Assembly (NCBI GenBank): GCA_963277665.1
Contig: OY728153.1
Coordinates: forward strand, 272,836,250 to 272,900,249
DNA: 64,000 bases
Origin: Viscum album
Taxonomy: Eukaryota; Streptophyta; Magnoliopsida; Santalales; Viscaceae
Reading direction: 5' to 3'
A model generated the notes under the pieces. That model saw nothing but the letters and a program-made list of their open reading frames with translations. It searched no databases and was not told the origin of the DNA. Within the stretch, counting starts at the first letter, position 1; each line of letters opens with the position of its first letter. The position numbers were made by a program, and so were the translations under genes. Below are positions 60,720 to 64,000 of the stretch, piece by piece.

Positions 60720-62825
60720 TGTTGTGACACTCATCAGGTCATTAATAAATTTTATATTTTATTATTATTTATATGATTTTCTTTTACCGAAGTTTCTAAG
60801 AGTTTAGACTAAAAAATATTATGTTTTTTGAGAAAAATTTCTAGTACATTGTTAACATACTATTAGTACTAACCATTGAAGAGGGGTTTTTGGGGGAAAA
60901 TGTTGTTTTTCATAATATTCACAAACTTTTTCAAATCATTAAGTAGTCTATAAGACCCATGAATACTTATTTTGGGAGTTAAGAGGATCCCACACGATTG
61001 GTGAATAGTTTTATTAATCTATATCCAAACCATGTATCCTATCTAGCTCATATAAAAACATGGAATGTACTCTTTATCCTAGATGTATTTTAAGCCTAAA
61101 AAACCAATATTTATCACTATTCACTTTATAGTCATCCACATAGCTTGGATATTCTTCTTCCTTCATCCTTCGGTCTATATTCTTGGATATTTGGTGGTTT
61201 TTATTAAGGTAAGTATGATTTCTAATCATTTTCTCCTCCACTCTTATTCTTCATTATTTTTCCATTTTCATGGATGTTAATACCCTATAATTATATTGAA
61301 GAACTATGGTTTATATTTAATTATATTGTGATTTTATAGTGATTTAGTATCTTGAGGGTATTTCCTTTTCAACTCTAGTGGTTTTCATTGAAGTTGATGA
61401 GTTTCAATTCAGTTTCAAGATAGGTCTCTCAACCTAGTGGTGCTTTTCTAGGGCTTAAATGTTTTTGTTTATATCTTTTTTTATTAAATTTCCTTTAAAT
61501 TATATTTATAATTATGGTTTACCAATTCCTGATATAATTCCTTGATTTTCTTGCAAATTTTATGGTTTTAACTATATTTTCTAAAAGAATTGTTTTTTAT
61601 GCTTGTAATTTTTTTAGAAATTACCTCAATGAGATTTAATGGTTTCAAATAGATTTATAAATAAGGTCTTAAAAAGGTTTTTAACTTATGATGTATGATT
61701 GATATATTATGGGAATGTGTGGTTATTTAGAATAGGAATTTATAATGATTTAGGTTATTATAAATCTATGTCATATAGGAGACATTGGGTGTGTTTTTGT
61801 GTTAGAAAATTTAATCCCTAGTTTAGGTTGTTAAATTACTAGGGAATGTTTCTTGAGTGGATATAGAGAACCCATGGGAGGAATGTAGGGTCCGAGGGAG
61901 ACTAAGATATCTCCCTATCCTTTTGTTCTCACTTATCTAGTTAGTGAAATTGTTTTAGACTAATAAATTCTAGAACCCATTGGTTAAAGACCATGTTTCT
62001 AGTTTCTTATGACATGGTCAATTTACATTACTTGTGTTTTTTTACCAAATAAACTTTTTGGGTATGTTTTAGTACTTATTATTATTATTAGGCTTATTAT
62101 ATGTTTGGATAAATTTATTTTTTTATCCAATGTGTCTTTAATTTATTTTTTTAATCCTTGGTTAATAATTATTTTTTAAAGATGGTTGTTTTGAGAAAAA
62201 ACCCAAAGGGATTTCTAAAGAAATATTTTCAAAGTAAAATATTTCTCATTGTTTCTCTGAAACTATTCCTTTTTTTCATGTAAAAAGACATTTTTTAGAT
62301 TCATGGTGGTATCCTACTGGGACTTTTCCTTACACCCTACATATATAATTGGGCGCATGAAGACTTAGTTTTATAATACATATGTAAATGTAAGAGAAAC
62401 AAAGTGTTTAATGGATCATCGCGATTAATGATGTCCTTGGTAGGCTTAATATGTAGGAGATTATGGACATATGGATTTTATCTCATGTAGATAATTTGGG
62501 TTTTTTCATATCATTAAGATGTTATGTATTTTCCTAACCACCATTGATCCCATTTTTAGCATATGTTTATGATGACTTATAGTCATTATATATATGTCTT
62601 GTTGATAAATTTTAAAGTGAAGTTAGTAATTATATATATCTTTAGTCAGTTCTACATTTTACTGTATTATAGAAATATATATAAGACAAACCAAATTTTT
62701 AGAAAATCATTAAAGATGAAACCCTGGTTCTTGTCACCAAACCATAGAGATCAGTAATACACTTTGGACCCTGTGGTAAGCTAGTTAGGGTGATGGGTTG
62801 GGTCTACCAGGGATGGTTTATTAAA
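60720..62825 (+). repeat. Gypsy B LTR, uninterrupted copy (unit 3 start)
   Basis: About 2.1 kb from tgttgtgacac to ggatggtttatta. It aligns with 15789-16154 plus 27105-28934 and shows the empty site of gypsy C near 61086. The 65-codon frame at 61083-61280 is probably chance. Confidence 0.6.
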
Positions 62826-62828
62826 ATA

Positions 62829-62841
62829 GGGTATCAAATCC
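62829..62841 (+). other. Primer binding site of gypsy B (unit 3)
   Basis: The sequence gggtatcaaatcc corresponds to tggtatcaaatcc at 28938 and to the initiator-Met consensus. Confidence 0.65.
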
Positions 62842-63126
62842 CGGTTGGTATTTATGGGTTATTGGTAACAAAAATGTAATAATTTAAATAATAAGGCATG
62901 TTTTTCAATCCTTTTAGTTTCACTTTTTATGGTTTTCTAAAACCATGAATCCAAACCATACACAGTGATGAAAAGTTTAAAATTTTAATATTTTCACTCC
63001 TTTTTTGTTTGGAACTGATTTTCATATTAATGTTAGTTGTTTAAAGTTTATTAAAGGGATTTATAATTATTGAATTAATGTTGACTAGGATTTAATTGTG
63101 TTTATGTATTTTTATTTATATATTAT

Positions 63127-64000
63127 TCCTTATACAAGGTCCTCCTACAGTAGGATAAATGGATCTATGCATAATACTATAGTGGAAAACCCTATAGTTT
63201 ACAATGATTTGGTGGAATATATGATCTAGAATATCCATTCCATTGCCCAAGAGGGTGGAGGAAATATGTCATGAATAATTCAAAATTCTCAGAAGTCTAC
63301 CAAGTATAATCCGCCTATTTTATATAGTGAAAATGGAATCTAGGATCCTCAGGAGTAGATTGAAAGTCTCAATTGTATCTTTAATTTCTTTAATACCCCT
63401 ACAACCTGTAAAAGTATATTCTCTACTTATATGTTGGAAGGACCAGGAAGGAAGTGGTGTGAGTACATTGTGCAATCCATGTTGCATGACGATATCCCCT
63501 GGACAAATTTCTATAAGGTATTCAATCAGCATTCCGATCATAAAAAATTAAGCGTAGTAAAGGCCATTAAATTTTTTACCATGTAGTAAGAATACTAATA
63601 AATAATGAAACATACTAAATATTTTTTCAGGTTAGTTCATTTGTCTCTTGAGGACATAAAAAATTACTATATATTGGATAGACACTTTAAAATGGGGCTA
63701 AATCTAAAGATAAAGTCTATTATTATTCTTATTTTACTTTTTAATTATGTGTAATTTTTTTATAAAGTGGTTATAGTTGAGGTGGACTCAGCTATAAATA
63801 CATGACTCAGTGGTGTTCCTTTGGTAGAATGGGTTAACCAATGTTGATCCTCTATCTAGAAGATGATGTGGGATAAATCTCTTTAGTGTGGTGGCATGGT
63901 ACTCAGTAGTCATAAGGTTTTTCACCAGTAGTTTCTTCAAGGCATAATACATTAACATATATAAAATTTGGGATGTCTGGCCAAACTATACCCAAATACC
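63127..64000 (+). pseudogene. Gypsy B gag remnant (unit 3), cut by window end
   Basis: It matches 29525-30360. The frame around 63370-63590 reads LNCIFNFFNTPTTCKS then YMLEGPGRKWCEY, LHDDIPWTNFYKVFNQ and VKAIKFFTM. This is the clearest reading of the B capsid domain in the window. A region near 63960 corresponds to the start of the zinc-knuckle text in the other units. Stops are present; the copy runs off the window. Confidence 0.65.

Larger units (their letters stand above)
1..64000. repeat. Tandem array of ~18.5-kb composite transposon units
   Basis: The same order of decayed elements (B LTR, B gag, truncated A LTR, A gag-pol, A 3' LTR, inverted copia gag-pol) recurs three times head to tail: window start to about 15788, about 15789-60719, and 60720 to window end. 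Matching anchors are 7738 with 37256, and 27110 with 61088. Subtracting gypsy C (10,950 bp plus TSD) from the first offset and the CACTA element (15,430 bp plus TSD) from the second gives about 18,563 and 18,545 bp. The copies are clearly diverged, with many substitutions and small indels. Units 1 and 3 are cut by the window edges, so the array may be longer. Confidence 0.85.

Noticed and set aside
1..64000. Independent insertions of the same families instead of a tandem duplication
   Set aside because: Shared nested junctions, shared stops and a constant period after removing later insertions are not expected from independent insertions.
1..64000. tRNA, rRNA or host protein-coding genes
   Set aside because: No tRNA-like clover-leaf, rRNA segment or open reading frame resembling a cellular gene was recognised outside transposable elements. 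The tRNA-like strings found are primer binding sites.

Overview
This window looks like nuclear DNA from a flowering plant, in a repeat-rich heterochromatic block. I find no intact gene. Everything I can assign is decayed transposable element: Ty3/gypsy chromovirus-type (Tekay/Del-like) LTR retrotransposons, a SIRE/Tork-like Ty1/copia element, one large CACTA (En/Spm) DNA transposon and a small TA-flanked foldback element. All coding regions were recognised from conserved protein motifs read across stop codons and frameshifts. Most of the DNA is very AT-rich; the gypsy element at 16155-27104 is clearly richer in GC. I cannot name the species.

The main architecture is a head-to-tail tandem array. 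The same ordered, nested block occurs in unit 1 (window start to about 15788), unit 2 (about 15789-60719) and unit 3 (60720 to window end). With the younger insertions subtracted, two independent anchors give a period of about 18.5-18.6 kb. Each unit holds, left to right: a gypsy LTR ('B', about 2.1 kb), its initiator-Met-type primer binding site and a gag remnant; a second gypsy element ('A') with a truncated 5' LTR, gag, protease, RT, RNase H, integrase, chromodomain and a full 2.95-kb 3' LTR, all on the + strand; and a copia gag-pol remnant on the - strand. Units 1 and 2 share junctions and several inactivating changes, so the block was nested and dead before it was duplicated.

Younger insertions sit in the array. 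Gypsy 'C' (16155-27104, - strand, 3.04-kb LTRs, TSD atggg/atgga) splits the B LTR between units 1 and 2. It is the best preserved retroelement, with zinc knuckle, DTG protease, FIDD RT, integrase and chromodomain readable, but it carries many stops. A 15.4-kb CACTA element (41221-56650, + strand) sits in the copia RT of unit 2, and unit 1 keeps the matching empty site at 11697-11699.

The CACTA element carries subterminal repeats, a Ser-rich putative first exon, a TNPD-type transposase, a second gene with a plant Transposase_24-type domain, and a Ulp1-like (C48) cysteine protease whose catalytic Cys appears replaced by Tyr. Downstream are a TA-flanked 279-bp foldback element and a 10-copy array of about 180-bp monomers with a trimeric higher-order period near 540 bp. 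The items most worth following up are this satellite inside a transposon and the 18.5-kb transposon-built tandem array.
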